Notes: generated by a model not told the origin, from the letters alone. A stretch of DNA of 64,000 bases from Marinobacter lipolyticus (GCF_018424605.1 NZ_QTKT01000003.1:248001-312000); one strand, 5' to 3'. Positions 35,609 to 45,074 are shown, numbered from the stretch's first letter. Numbers and translations: made by a program.

Positions 35609-36496
35609 ATGGCGGATAACCAGACCTATTACGTTCCCGAACAGAGCAAGTGGCCCATTGTTGCCACCGTCGGCCTCGGGGTCACCCTGTACGGGGTGGC
35701 CGCGATCATGGTCAACGGCAAGCAGGGCGAATCCACCACCGGCGCCTGGATCATGTTCTGGATCGGCGCACTGATCATGGCCTACATGCTGTTCGGCTGG
35801 TTCGGCAACGTCATCAAGGAAAGCCGTGCCGGACTTTACAGCCCGCAGATGGATCGCTCGTTCCGCTGGGGCATGAGCTGGTTCATTTTCTCGGAAGTGA
35901 TGTTTTTCGCCGCCTTTTTCGGCGCGCTGTTCTACGCCCGGGTCTTTGTGGTTCCCTGGCTGGGCGGCGAAGGCGACAAGGGCAGCAGCAACATGCTGTG
36001 GGAAGGCTTCCAGGCCACCTGGCCACTGATCAACAATCCGGACCCCGGTGCCTATCCCGGCCCGAAGGAGGTGATCGGTCCCTGGGGGCTGCCGCTGATC
36101 AACACCATCCTGCTGGTGACCTCCTCCTTTACCGTGACCGTGGCGCACCACGCCATCAAGGCCGACCACCGCGCCAAGCTCAAGCTGTGGCTGGGAGCAA
36201 CCATTGCTCTGGCGGTGGTGTTCCTGTTTGTCCAGGGGTACGAATACATCCACGCTTACCAGGATCTGGACCTGACCCTGCAGTCCGGTATCTACGGCAG
36301 CACCTTCTTCATGCTGACCGGTTTTCATGGCGCCCATGTACTGCTGGGTACGCTGATGTTGACCATCATGCTGATTCGCATCCACAAGGGACACTTCAGC
36401 GCGGAAAAGCACTTCGGCTTCGAGGCGGCGGCCTGGTACTGGCATTTCGTGGACGTCGTCTGGCTGGGCCTGTTCGTTTTCGTGTACGTTATCTGA
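35609..36496 (+). CDS. coxC: Cytochrome c oxidase subunit III
   Basis: 295 aa with seven predicted membrane helices. SEVMFFAAFFGALFYAR and the C-terminal FHGAHVLLGTLML, WYWHFVDVVWLGLFVFVYV are hallmarks. It stabilises proton uptake by the oxidase. A short insert (GGEGDKGSSNMLWEGFQATWP...) between helices 3 and 4 is common in Pseudomonas-type proteins. It converges on the small DUF2909 gene 7 bases later. Confidence 0.97.
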   Translation: MADNQTYYVPEQSKWPIVATVGLGVTLYGVAAIMVNGKQGESTTGAWIMFWIGALIMAYMLFGWFGNVIKESRAGLYSPQMDRSFRWGMSWFIFSEVMFFAAFFGALFYARVFVVPWLGGEGDKGSSNMLWEGFQATWPLINNPDPGAYPGPKEVIGPWGLPLINTILLVTSSFTVTVAHHAIKADHRAKLKLWLGATIALAVVFLFVQGYEYIHAYQDLDLTLQSGIYGSTFFMLTGFHGAHVLLGTLMLTIMLIRIHKGHFSAEKHFGFEAAAWYWHFVDVVWLGLFVFVYVI

Positions 36497-36503
36497 ACCG
36501 GCG

Positions 36504-36707
36504 TCAGGGGGTCGGGTTCAGTACCAGGCCCCCTTGCCACAGGGAGATCAGGATCACCAGCAACAGCAACACACTCAGCGCGACCCGCACCGTCAGTGAG
36601 TTCACCACCCGGTTGGTTTTGCCGCCGTCCTTGATCAGAAAGAACAGCCCGCTGAACAGACTGAAGATAACTGCCAGCATGAGTAGGATTACGACCGCTT
36701 TCAGCAT
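36504..36707 (-). CDS. DUF2909 twin-helix membrane protein
   Basis: 67 aa with two membrane helices (about 3-25 and 38-60) around a short basic loop KDGGKTNRVVNSLTVR. A minus-strand DUF2909 gene between coxC and the SURF1 gene is also found in Pseudomonas (PA0109 region). It may be an accessory of oxidase assembly, by position only. Confidence 0.82.
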   Translation of the reverse strand: MLKAVVILLMLAVIFSLFSGLFFLIKDGGKTNRVVNSLTVRVALSVLLLLVILISLWQGGLVLNPTP

Positions 36708-36757
36708 GGGGTTTCCCGTACCTGATTGTGTTTATTGTCAAACCACTATAGCAGAGC

Positions 36758-37498
36758 ATGCCCAGTACCGGGCCGCGTAAACCTCGCCGCTGGCGGTTTG
36801 ACTGGCGATTGTTGCTGTTTGCCGGTCTGTTCCTGCCGCTGCTGGTCAGTCTCGGTCTCTGGCAGCTTGATCGTGCCGCCGAAAAGCAACAGCAGCTGCA
36901 ACAATGGCAGCAGCAAGCCGGCCACCTGGACTGGCCTCAGCAGTTGGCCGCCGGGCTCGCGCCCGGACAGCCGGTGACTCTGTCCGGGCACTACAGTGAG
37001 CGAACCTGGCTATTGGACAACCGCACCCGCGACGGCGTTCCCGGTTACGAAGTGCTGACCCTGTTCTATCCGGAGGAAGGGCAGCCGGTGGTGGTGAATC
37101 GCGGTTGGTTGCGGGCACCGCGCACCCGCGATGAGCTACCGCCGGTGGCCACGCCGAGCGGCAAGGTGGTGATTGCCGGCCGCCTCGCCGGGTTTCCGGA
37201 ACCGCCGGTTCTCGCCGACCCGACCGTCGGGGAGGGGCGCTGGCCGAGACGGGTGCAGGCGCTGCCCGCCACGCTGGCAGCGCGCGAGGCAGCGGATCTG
37301 ACGCCATTGCTGGTGAAGTTGTCGGGCGCCGAACAATCCGGTGCCTACCGGGCAGACTGGGCACCGGACATCATGGGGCCGCAAACCCATTACGGATATG
37401 CATTTCAGTGGTTTTCACTGGCGGTCGCACTGGTTATATTGACGGTGGTAGCGAGTTACCGAAAAACAGGAGCCAATAATGACAACGACAATGGCTAA
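36758..37498 (+). CDS. SURF1 family cytochrome oxidase assembly protein
   Basis: 246 aa with one membrane helix at each end (about 15-35 and 220-240) and a periplasmic domain, the SURF1 topology. FAGLFLPLLVSLGLWQLDRAAEK, VNRGWLRAPRTRDELP and the C-terminal GPQTHYGYAFQWFSLA are family signatures. SURF1 helps heme a insertion into subunit I. Its last 20 bases overlap the next gene. Confidence 0.93.
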   Translation: MPSTGPRKPRRWRFDWRLLLFAGLFLPLLVSLGLWQLDRAAEKQQQLQQWQQQAGHLDWPQQLAAGLAPGQPVTLSGHYSERTWLLDNRTRDGVPGYEVLTLFYPEEGQPVVVNRGWLRAPRTRDELPPVATPSGKVVIAGRLAGFPEPPVLADPTVGEGRWPRRVQALPATLAAREAADLTPLLVKLSGAEQSGAYRADWAPDIMGPQTHYGYAFQWFSLAVALVILTVVASYRKTGANNDNDNG

Positions 37499-38126
37499 GC
37501 GGGCGCCGGAGCAGCGCTCCGAAGGACCCACTCCCGAACAGATCCGCCGTGGCCGGCGCACTGCGCTGCTGCTGTTTGTTATCGGCTTCGGCCCCATGGT
37601 GTTTGCCACCATCATGTTCTACACCGGCTGGCTGAATCCCGCCGGTCATACCAACAACGGCCAGCTGGTGCAGCCTGTGGTGCCGGTTGCCGGCCTGCAC
37701 CTGCAGACGTCTGACGGCCAGGCGCTGGCCGATCGTTTCGGTCCCGAGCGCGCCGACGCCGAGTGGATGATGCTGGTGGTGGCCAGTGACTGCAACGACG
37801 CCTGCGATAACCTGCTGTACCTGTCCCGTCAGGTCAACATCGCCCTCGGCAAGAACGCCGACCGGATGACCCGCGCCGCCTGGCTCGGTGCGGTTCCGGC
37901 CGCTCTGGAAGACCGCTGGGCGGGCGAGTACAGCTCAGTGGATCGCCTGCAGGTTGAGCGCGGCGCTGCCCCGGCATGGCCCCCGGGCGTCCAGCCCGAG
38001 CAGGAACCCCGGATCCTGCTGATCGATCCGTTTGGCAACGTGATGATGCATTACGGCAAGGAGCATTCCGGCAAGGACATGCTCAAGGATCTCAAGCACC
38101 TGATGAAACTGTCCCAGATCGGGTAA
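37479..38126 (+). CDS. SCO-like membrane protein of the oxidase cluster, unknown function
   Basis: 215 aa with one N-terminal membrane anchor (about 28-50) and a periplasmic thioredoxin-like domain. A CNDAC motif near residue 107 has the CxxxC spacing of SCO copper chaperones. The C-terminus RILLIDPFGNVMMHYGKEHSGKDMLKDLKHL is the familiar end of the uncharacterised protein between SURF1 and ctaA in Pseudomonas. The ATG at 37479 has GGAG 6 bases upstream and overlaps SURF1 by 20 bases. A copper or thiol role in oxidase assembly is inferred. Confidence 0.82.
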   Translation: MTTTMAKRAPEQRSEGPTPEQIRRGRRTALLLFVIGFGPMVFATIMFYTGWLNPAGHTNNGQLVQPVVPVAGLHLQTSDGQALADRFGPERADAEWMMLVVASDCNDACDNLLYLSRQVNIALGKNADRMTRAAWLGAVPAALEDRWAGEYSSVDRLQVERGAAPAWPPGVQPEQEPRILLIDPFGNVMMHYGKEHSGKDMLKDLKHLMKLSQIG

Positions 38127-38150
38127 CCGGATGTTCGGAGGAAGCGGATC

Positions 38151-39242
38151 TTGAATCAGCCCCAGGCTTCGTTATCGGATCGTGCCCGCAAGCTGGCGCG
38201 TTGGTCTCTGTTTGCCACCTTGCTGGCGGCGGTGGTGATCATGCTGGGCGCCTGGACGCGCCTGGTGGATGCCGGCCTCGGCTGCCCCGACTGGCCCGGT
38301 TGCTACGGCTTTCTGTCGGTTCCCCAGAGTGCCGAAAGCATTGCCATTGCCAACGCCCGCTTCCCGGATACACCGGTGGAAGTGGAAAAGGGCTGGCCGG
38401 AAATGATTCACCGTTACGCCGCCGGCACCCTGGGGCTGGTGGTGTTCGGGCTGGCCGGCTACGCGGTTCGCCATCGTCGCGAGGGGCTGCCGGTGAAGTT
38501 GCCACTGTTCATTGCCGGGTTCATTGTGCTGCAGGGCGCGTTCGGTATGTGGACGGTCACCCTGAAACTCTGGCCACAGGTGGTCGCGCTCCATCTGCTG
38601 GGCGGATTCACCACCATCACCCTGCTCACTCTACTGACCCTGCGCCTTCGTGGCCGGCAGTCACCGCCCGCCCGGCCCGATGCGGCGCCTGCCCGTGGTT
38701 TCCGGCCCTGGCTGTATGGCGGGCTGGCGCTGGTGATCATGCAGATTGCCCTGGGCGCCTGGACGGCCGCCAACTACGCCGCGGTGGCCTGCCCCGAGCT
38801 GCCAACGTGCGAGGGCCAATGGTGGCCTGCCGACATGGATTTCCGCCACGGCTTCGATATTGCCCAGCACGTGGGCCCTAACTACCTGGGTGGCCAGTTG
38901 ACCGCCGATGGCCGGGTGGCCATTCATGTGACCCACCGGCTGGGCGCCGTTCTGGTGCTGGGCTATCTTGGCGTGCTGCTGGCGCTGATGTGGCGTCGCT
39001 TCCGGGGCAGTCATCTGGGTGGTCACATCCAGCTGGTGGCGATGGTGCTGGCGGCACAGATTGCCCTGGGGCTTGCGAATGTGGCCTTCCATATTCCACT
39101 CTCTGTGGCGGTGGCCCACAACGCCATGGGTGCCGGTCTGCTGCTGGCGGTGGTTAACCTGCTGTGGCGTCTTAGAGAACAACCGCAAACCCAGGCGGTA
39201 AATCGCCCGAACACAACAATCAACCGAGAGGTGACGGCATGA
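38151..39242 (+). CDS. ctaA: Heme A synthase (CtaA/COX15)
   Basis: 363 aa, eight membrane helices. Oxidises the C8 methyl of heme O to a formyl group. Heme ligand regions around EMIHRYAAGTLGL and HVTHRLGAVLVL, and the GCPDWPGCYG and CPELPTCEGQWWP cysteine loops, are clear. The start is TTG at 38151 with GGAGGAAG 6 bases upstream. Its stop overlaps the ctaB ATG by 4 bases. Confidence 0.95.
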   Translation: MNQPQASLSDRARKLARWSLFATLLAAVVIMLGAWTRLVDAGLGCPDWPGCYGFLSVPQSAESIAIANARFPDTPVEVEKGWPEMIHRYAAGTLGLVVFGLAGYAVRHRREGLPVKLPLFIAGFIVLQGAFGMWTVTLKLWPQVVALHLLGGFTTITLLTLLTLRLRGRQSPPARPDAAPARGFRPWLYGGLALVIMQIALGAWTAANYAAVACPELPTCEGQWWPADMDFRHGFDIAQHVGPNYLGGQLTADGRVAIHVTHRLGAVLVLGYLGVLLALMWRRFRGSHLGGHIQLVAMVLAAQIALGLANVAFHIPLSVAVAHNAMGAGLLLAVVNLLWRLREQPQTQAVNRPNTTINREVTA

Positions 39243-40159
39243 GCGAGCATGCGGAAACACTGCCGGCCCAGAGTGCTGGCAGTCATACGGATTCCACCAT
39301 TTCCTGGCGGGATTTCCTGGAACTGACCAAGCCGCGGGTTGTCGCCCTGATGATCCTGACGTCGGTGATCGGCATGCTGCTGGCAGCTCCGGGGGTGCCC
39401 GGGTGGGCGGTACTGGTGTACGGCAACCTGGGTATTGCTCTGCTGGCCGGGGCGGCGGCCGTGGTCAACCATGTGGTGGACCAGAAAATTGATACCGTCA
39501 TGGCCCGCACCCGCAAACGACCGGTCGCCACCGGCAAGATCAGCCCGTTGGACGCCATGATGTTCGCCACCCTGCTGGCGGCCGCCGGCATGGGTATCCT
39601 GGTCTGGCAGGTCAACGCGCTGACCGCCTGGCTCACGCTGGCGTCACTGGTGGGGTACGCGGGGGTCTATACCCTGTTCCTCAAGCGCGCAACGCCGCAG
39701 AACATTGTGATTGGCGGCCTCGCCGGAGCCATGCCGCCGCTGCTGGGCTGGACCGCGGTCACCGGGCAGGTCGAGGGCCACGCCTTGCTGCTGGTGCTGA
39801 TCATTTTTGCCTGGACACCTCCCCACTTCTGGGCACTGGCCATTCATCGCAAAGAGGAATACGCCAAGGCCGGGATTCCCATGCTGCCGGTGACCCACGG
39901 CAACCGCTACACCGAGTTGCACATTGTGCTGTACACCTTCATGTTGCTGGCGGTGAGCGTACTGCCCTTTGCCACTGGCATGTCCGGGGGCATCTACCTG
40001 ATTGGTGCGCTGGTGTTGGGGCTGCGTTTCCTGCAATACGCCATTCGCTTGCTGAAAGGCGATGACCGGCGGGTCGCCCTCACCACGTTCAAGTATTCCA
40101 TCACCTACCTGATGGCGCTGTTCGTGGTGCTGTTGGTGGACCATTTCGTCTTCTTCTGA
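39239..40159 (+). CDS. ctaB: Protoheme IX farnesyltransferase (heme O synthase)
   Basis: 306 aa UbiA-family membrane enzyme that farnesylates heme B to heme O, the substrate of CtaA. The first Asp-rich motif is NHVVDQKIDTVMARTRKRP and the second region is WTPPHFWALAIHRKEEY. The 4-base overlap with ctaA shows tight coupling of the two heme A steps. Also called cyoE in other contexts. Confidence 0.96.
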   Translation: MSEHAETLPAQSAGSHTDSTISWRDFLELTKPRVVALMILTSVIGMLLAAPGVPGWAVLVYGNLGIALLAGAAAVVNHVVDQKIDTVMARTRKRPVATGKISPLDAMMFATLLAAAGMGILVWQVNALTAWLTLASLVGYAGVYTLFLKRATPQNIVIGGLAGAMPPLLGWTAVTGQVEGHALLLVLIIFAWTPPHFWALAIHRKEEYAKAGIPMLPVTHGNRYTELHIVLYTFMLLAVSVLPFATGMSGGIYLIGALVLGLRFLQYAIRLLKGDDRRVALTTFKYSITYLMALFVVLLVDHFVFF

Positions 40160-40182
40160 AACCACTGATAAAGAGAGATTGC

Positions 40183-40845
40183 ATGAACCGCTCGATCCGC
40201 CTGACCCTGATCATCTTGCTGCTGGTTGTGATGCTGGTGTTCGGTCTGGTGGTCGGGCGCCAGGTGTTCCTTGTCGGCGACACGGAGCCGGCACCGGCTC
40301 CCGAACTGACCGAACTCAATACCTACGTGTACGACCAGGGGCGGCCGTTACCGGAGTTCGAACTGTTGAACGAACACGGTGAAACGGTCACTCGCGAGGA
40401 CCTCAAAGGGCGCTGGACGTTCGCATTTGTCGGTTACACCAACTGCCCGGATATCTGCCCGGCCGCCATGGCCAACCTGCGGCGGACCGAGCAGCTGCTG
40501 TCAGAGGAGCTGCCGCAGCCGGAGTACCTGCTGATCAGCGCCGACCCCGAGCACGATACCCCGGAACAGCTGCGGAATTACGTCAGCTTCTTCGGCGACG
40601 ATTTCCATGGCCTGACCGGTGATCTGGAGATCCTGCGTGCAGTCGCCAAAGCCATGAATGCGGTGTTTGTTCACCGCCAGGTGGACGGCCAGCTGCTGGT
40701 GGACCACAGCGGACACTTTGCCCTGCTTAATCCCGACGGCGAGATGATCGCGGTGCTGCAGCCGCCCCACGATCCCGAGGCCCTGGCCGAGGCGTTCGAA
40801 CGGATCTACGAATGGGCGCGGGCCAATCATTCCCGCGCCGGTTAA
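40183..40845 (+). CDS. SCO family copper chaperone
   Basis: 220 aa with an N-terminal membrane anchor (about 7-28) and a periplasmic thioredoxin fold. The copper-binding motif is CPDIC with the downstream His in VDHSGHFAL. It delivers or reduces the CuA site of subunit II. It is last in the oxidase cluster, as senC/PA0114 is in Pseudomonas. Confidence 0.94.
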   Translation: MNRSIRLTLIILLLVVMLVFGLVVGRQVFLVGDTEPAPAPELTELNTYVYDQGRPLPEFELLNEHGETVTREDLKGRWTFAFVGYTNCPDICPAAMANLRRTEQLLSEELPQPEYLLISADPEHDTPEQLRNYVSFFGDDFHGLTGDLEILRAVAKAMNAVFVHRQVDGQLLVDHSGHFALLNPDGEMIAVLQPPHDPEALAEAFERIYEWARANHSRAG

Positions 40846-40927
40846 CGCAGGCCCGCCTTAAGTCCCACTGACTTCATCTCGCCATTGGCTTACACTGCGC
40901 GCCTGTTTGATGTCAGGGTTGTCTGCT

Positions 40928-42118
40928 ATGTCCACGTCGCTAACCGGTACCACGTCCAACCGCGACCTGTTTTCGGTGCTGGCTGCCGGGGCGGTACTGC
41001 TGTTGATCGTTCACGGCCTCGGCCGCTTTATCTACACGCCGCTGCTGCCCTATCTGGTGGACGACGGACAGTTCAGCGCCGGTGATGGCGCCGCCGTCGC
41101 CACCTGGAACTATCTGGGCTATCTGATGGGCGCGCTGCTGGCGATCCGCTGGCATCGCATCGACCAGATTCGCACCTTATTGCCCGTGTCCCTGGCGGTT
41201 CACGTGGCCACCACGCTGATCCTTACCCAGACGGATCACCTCACCGTGATTTCCGGCACCCGCTGGCTCAACGGTGTGGCTAACGGCATTGTGTTCGTCC
41301 AGGCCCCGGCGCTGATTCTTGAATGGTTGGTTCTGCGTCAGCGCGCCGCTATGAGCGGGCTGGTCTACATTGGCGTCGGCCTCGGGCTGTTGCTGTCGAG
41401 CGCACTGGTGACCGGAAGCGCCGATTGGCTGCATGGCGCCCAACGCTGGTGGCCCGCCGCGCTGATTTCGATTCCCCTGGCCTGGTGGGGCGCGGTACGG
41501 CTGATCAAGCTGGATGTGCCATTGCGCCAGGCCCCGGACGATGGCTCCCACGGCGCCACCAGCCCCCTGCTGGATCGTGCCAGTATCCCGCTGTTCCTGT
41601 CCTACGCCGGCGCCGGGCTCGGCTACATCCTGCCGATGACCTTCCTGCCCCTGCTGGCCAAGGTTCAGCTGCCGCCGATGCACTGGCTGCTGGACGGCAC
41701 CTGGCTGATCGTCGCCCTGGCCACCATCCCCGCACCCTGGATCTGGAACCGGCTCGGCGCAACCATGGGTGATCTGCCGGCCCTCAAGCTGAATTTTGTC
41801 ATTCAGTTGATCGGCGTTCTGGCGGCGGTGGTATTGCCCAGCGAGATTGGCCTGGTGTTGTGTGCGGCCCTGGTGGGCAGCACCTTCCTCGGCACCGTGC
41901 TGCTGACCCAGCGCATCGGCCGCGCCCTGCACCCCCACCAGGGGCCCCGACTGTCGGCGGCGATGGTGGCGCTGTACGGTTTCACCCAGATGGTCGGTCC
42001 CTGGCTGACCAAGCAGTGGCTGGATGGCGGTGGCACGCTGGTAAGCGCGTTCGGAATCGGGGTGGTGGCGTTGGCGTTTGGCCTGGTGTTTGTGTTTTTT
42101 GTGCCGGATTTGGAGTAG
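40928..42118 (+). CDS. YbfB/YjiJ family MFS transporter
   Basis: 396 aa, 12 membrane helices. The opening GLGRFIYTPLLPYLVDDGQFS and NYLGYLMGALLA segments are the signature of YbfB/YjiJ MFS proteins. The substrate is unknown. I use the ATG at 40928, with AGGG upstream, instead of the ATGs at 40907 and 40910. It is followed 2 bases later by the first of the two long repeats that flank hrpB. Confidence 0.82.
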   Translation: MSTSLTGTTSNRDLFSVLAAGAVLLLIVHGLGRFIYTPLLPYLVDDGQFSAGDGAAVATWNYLGYLMGALLAIRWHRIDQIRTLLPVSLAVHVATTLILTQTDHLTVISGTRWLNGVANGIVFVQAPALILEWLVLRQRAAMSGLVYIGVGLGLLLSSALVTGSADWLHGAQRWWPAALISIPLAWWGAVRLIKLDVPLRQAPDDGSHGATSPLLDRASIPLFLSYAGAGLGYILPMTFLPLLAKVQLPPMHWLLDGTWLIVALATIPAPWIWNRLGATMGDLPALKLNFVIQLIGVLAAVVLPSEIGLVLCAALVGSTFLGTVLLTQRIGRALHPHQGPRLSAAMVALYGFTQMVGPWLTKQWLDGGGTLVSAFGIGVVALAFGLVFVFFVPDLE

Positions 42119-42152
42119 GTTTTTTGCGGGACTGCGGGTTGAGGGGATTGAT

Positions 42153-42240
42153 CGGGGTGGCGGGGTATTTTTTCCTTGGAAATGGAACTCGCTGCGCTCA
42201 GACACCCATTTCCGGCGGACAAAAATACCCCGCCACCCCG
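42153..42240 (+). repeat. Hairpin A1, core AACTCGCTGCGCTCAGACAC (stem-variable family 3)
   Basis: Arms 42153-42172 (CGGGGTGGCGGGGTATTTTT) and 42221-42240 are perfectly complementary. An inner 8-bp stem GGAAATGG/CCATTTCC (42178-42185/42206-42213) presents the core AACTCGCTGCGCTCAGACAC (42186-42205). No T-run follows the outer stem. Confidence 0.92.
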
Positions 42241-42441
42241 CTCTAGCTAACGACACAGATATCGCTGTTTAAAGACAAAGTGAAAAAAATGGTTTGGAAG
42301 ACTTCGGTATACCTTAGGTCTGATCAGGTAGATCGGTAATCCGACGAGCTGCTCCATCCCTTAAAACCTTTTGTCTCAGACAAACCCAAGCCTAACCATG
42401 GTAAGTTGATGCGAAAACTGGCGTTACGTTGGGTATGGGGG

Positions 42442-42510
42442 GGATTCATTTTCAAAGCGGACAAAGGTGTTTGAGCGAAGCGAGTTCTTTTCCGCTTTGA
42501 AAATGAATCC
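42442..42510 (-). repeat. Hairpin B1, same core on the minus strand (family 3)
   Basis: Arms 42442-42461 (GGATTCATTTTCAAAGCGGA) and 42491-42510 pair perfectly. The 29-base loop read on the minus strand contains AACTCGCTTCGCTCAAACAC, two changes from the A1 core. The arms are unrelated to those of hairpin A1. Confidence 0.92.
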
Positions 42511-42559
42511 ACCTCCGTGCCCTCCCCCAAACCCAGCAGACCTGACCAAACCAAAAACC

Positions 42560-45040
42560 ATGCTCCCAATAGACAACATCCTCCCAGAGCTCACCGACAC
42601 CCTGAATACCACCACCACGGCCCTGCTGCAGGCTCCCCCCGGCGCCGGCAAGACCACCCGTGTGCCGCTGGCGTTACTTGATGCCCCGTGGCGGGGTGAT
42701 CGCAGGATCCTGATGCTGGAACCCAGGCGTCTGTCGGCGCGGTCGGCGGCCCGCTTCATGGCCAGTCAGTTGGGGGAGAAACCGGGGCAGACGGTGGGCT
42801 ATCGCACCCGGCTGGATACCAAGGTATCGGCGCAGACCCGCATCGAGGTGGTGACCGAGGGCATTCTGACGCGGCTGATCCAGAGCGATCCGATGCTGGA
42901 AGACTACGCCGCGGTGATCTTTGATGAATTCCATGAGCGCTCCCTGCAGGCCGACCTTGGCCTTGCGCTGGTGCGGGAATCCCAGCAGGCGTTGCGGGAG
43001 GATCTGCGCCTGCTGGTGATGTCTGCGACGCTGGATACCGCGCCCATCGCCAGGATTCTCGGCGATGTCCCGGTGATCAGCAGCGAGGGGCGGGCGTTTC
43101 CGGTGGCGGTGATGTACCGGCCGCTGCCTCGCCAGGGCCGTGTGGTGGATCAGGTGGTTGCGGTGGTGCACGAGGCGCTGCGGGACCAGGCCGGCTCCCT
43201 ACTGGTGTTTCTGCCGGGCGCCGGCGAAATCCGGCGGGTGGAACAGCAGTTGCGGGGGCAGGTGCCGCAGTCGGTGGTGATTGCGCCGCTCTACGGCAAC
43301 CTGAAGTCCGAAGAGCAGGATCGCGCCATTGCGCCCGCCACCGACGGCCAGCGCAAAGTGGTGCTGGCCACCGCCATTGCCGAGACCAGTCTGACCATTG
43401 AAGGCGTGCGGGTGGTGATCGACAGCGGCCAGCAGCGCCGGGCGGTGTTTGACGCCAACAGCGGCATGACCCGGCTGGTGACCGGCCGGGTGTCCAAAGC
43501 CTCGGCGGAACAGCGCAAAGGCCGGGCCGGGCGAGTGGAGCCCGGGGTGTGTTACCGGTTGTGGAGCGAATCGGAGCAGTTCGGGCTGGCGGAGTACACG
43601 CCGCCGGAGATTCTTGAGGCGGACCTGGCGCCGGTGGTGCTGGAGCTGGCCCAGTGGGGCGCCCGCGACGCCGCGGGCGTGACATGGATTGATGCGCCGC
43701 CGCCGGCGCACTGGCAGCAGGCGGTGGCGCTGTTGCAGTGGCTGGATATGCTGGATGGCGAGGGAGCCATCACCGACCACGGCAAAGCCGCCCGCGAACT
43801 GGGCATCCACCCCCGCCTTGCCCACATGGTGTTGCGCGGGCGGGCGCTGGGGTTCGGGCTTCTGGCCGCGGAGTTGGCCGCGCTCTTGGGTGAGCGTGAT
43901 TTGCTGGGTTCCAGTGCCGGGGCGGACATGCACGAACGCGTTCGCGTGCTGCACGGCGAGCGCGGCCAGTCGTCGCTGGATCCGGCCCGCCTGAAGGCGG
44001 TGCGCCAGGCCGCCGGGCGTCTGGCCGGCAACGACAGCCGCTCCCAAGAGCCTCCGACAGAAACCGAAGTCGGCCGGTTATTGTCGCTGGCCTATCCCGA
44101 CCGCATCGCCCGTCGCCGCCCCGGCGATGCGCCGCGCTATCAGCTCAGCAACGGTAAAGGCGCCGCCTTGCGGAACGACGATCCGCTGGCCCGGCACGAC
44201 TGGCTGGTCGCCGCCGAGCTGGATGGCCAGGCCCGGGAGGCGACCATCTATCTCGCGGCACCGGTCGATCTGACGGATCTGGAACAGGATCTGGCCAGTC
44301 ATATCCGCGAGTGGGAGGAGGCGCTGTGGGATGAAGCCCGGGGCAGGGTGGTGGCGCGTAGGGTGAGAACACTCGGTGAGCTGGTGCTGCAGGAGAAACC
44401 CCTGGCGCAGGTGGCGCCGGAGCTGATCCAGCAGGGCCTGCTCAGCGCCATCCGCAAAAAAGGGCTGGAAAGCCTGCACTGGACCGACAGCAGCCGCCAG
44501 TGGTGCGCCCGCGTTCAGCTGCTGGCACAAACCTGTCCCGACGACGGCTGGCCGGATGTCCGCGAGGCGGCGCTGCTGGCCGGCCTGGAACAATGGCTCG
44601 GGCCGTTCACGGCGGGCATGGCGAGTTGGTCGGACCTGCGCCGCCTGGATCTGCTGGCCGCCCTCAACAGCCTGCTGGATTACTCGCAACAGCAACGTCT
44701 GCAGACCCTGGCGCCGGTGGCCCTGACCATTCCCACCGGGCAGCAGGTGCGCCTCGATTACACCGCCGACAACGGCCCGGTGCTGGCCGCCAAACTCCAG
44801 GCCTTGTTCGGCTGGACCGAGACCCCGAAAGTGGCCGGAGGGCGCGTAGCCGTGGTGATCCACCTGCTGTCACCAGCCCAGCGGCCACTGGCCGTCACCG
44901 CCGATCTGGCCAGCTTCTGGCGCAACGTCTATCCGGAGGTTCGCAAAGATACCCGTGGCCGCTACCCAAAGCATCCCTGGCCGGAGGACCCTCTGACTGC
45001 CGTGGCGCAGCAGGGGACCAAAAAGCGTCCGGCGCTGTAA
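42560..45040 (+). CDS. hrpB: ATP-dependent RNA helicase HrpB
   Basis: 826 aa DEAH/RHA-type helicase. Walker A APPGAGKTT is near residue 30, motif II FDEFHERSLQADL follows, then SATLD, the motif VI region SAEQRKGRAGRVEPG, and the HrpB C-terminal domain ending KHPWPEDPL. The frame stays open 31 codons upstream, but that part is repeat sequence, so the ATG at 42560 is used. The gene lies exactly between two 0.4-kb direct repeats. The cellular role of HrpB is poorly known. Confidence 0.94.
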   Translation: MLPIDNILPELTDTLNTTTTALLQAPPGAGKTTRVPLALLDAPWRGDRRILMLEPRRLSARSAARFMASQLGEKPGQTVGYRTRLDTKVSAQTRIEVVTEGILTRLIQSDPMLEDYAAVIFDEFHERSLQADLGLALVRESQQALREDLRLLVMSATLDTAPIARILGDVPVISSEGRAFPVAVMYRPLPRQGRVVDQVVAVVHEALRDQAGSLLVFLPGAGEIRRVEQQLRGQVPQSVVIAPLYGNLKSEEQDRAIAPATDGQRKVVLATAIAETSLTIEGVRVVIDSGQQRRAVFDANSGMTRLVTGRVSKASAEQRKGRAGRVEPGVCYRLWSESEQFGLAEYTPPEILEADLAPVVLELAQWGARDAAGVTWIDAPPPAHWQQAVALLQWLDMLDGEGAITDHGKAARELGIHPRLAHMVLRGRALGFGLLAAELAALLGERDLLGSSAGADMHERVRVLHGERGQSSLDPARLKAVRQAAGRLAGNDSRSQEPPTETEVGRLLSLAYPDRIARRRPGDAPRYQLSNGKGAALRNDDPLARHDWLVAAELDGQAREATIYLAAPVDLTDLEQDLASHIREWEEALWDEARGRVVARRVRTLGELVLQEKPLAQVAPELIQQGLLSAIRKKGLESLHWTDSSRQWCARVQLLAQTCPDDGWPDVREAALLAGLEQWLGPFTAGMASWSDLRRLDLLAALNSLLDYSQQQRLQTLAPVALTIPTGQQVRLDYTADNGPVLAAKLQALFGWTETPKVAGGRVAVVIHLLSPAQRPLAVTADLASFWRNVYPEVRKDTRGRYPKHPWPEDPLTAVAQQGTKKRPAL

Positions 45041-45074
45041 TCTTTTTGTAGGACTGCGGGTTGAGGGGGTTGAT

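Larger units (their letters stand above)
42121..42531. repeat. Long repeat unit, copy 1 (left of hrpB)
   Basis: About 411 bases homologous over their length to 45043-45466 and in the same orientation. The order is: shared lead GACTGCGGGTTGAG, hairpin A1 (42153-42240), shared CTCTAGCT, a spacer with GATATCGCTG and a worn GTCTGAT...ATCCGAC palindrome (about 42319-42345), the shared block GGTAAGTTGATGCGA, hairpin B1 (42442-42510), and shared GTGCCCTCCCCCAA. It fills the 441-base gap before hrpB; no gene is seen in it. Confidence 0.85.

Noticed and set aside
42153..42240. Hairpin A1 as a Rho-independent terminator of the MFS gene
   Set aside because: The T-rich part is inside the stem and the outer stem is followed by CTCTAGCT, not a T-run; the conserved core would also be unexplained.
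42467..42559. 31-residue N-terminal extension of HrpB
   Set aside because: The extension is translated repeat sequence (hairpin B1 core gives MFERSEF); the family N-terminus begins at the ATG at 42560.
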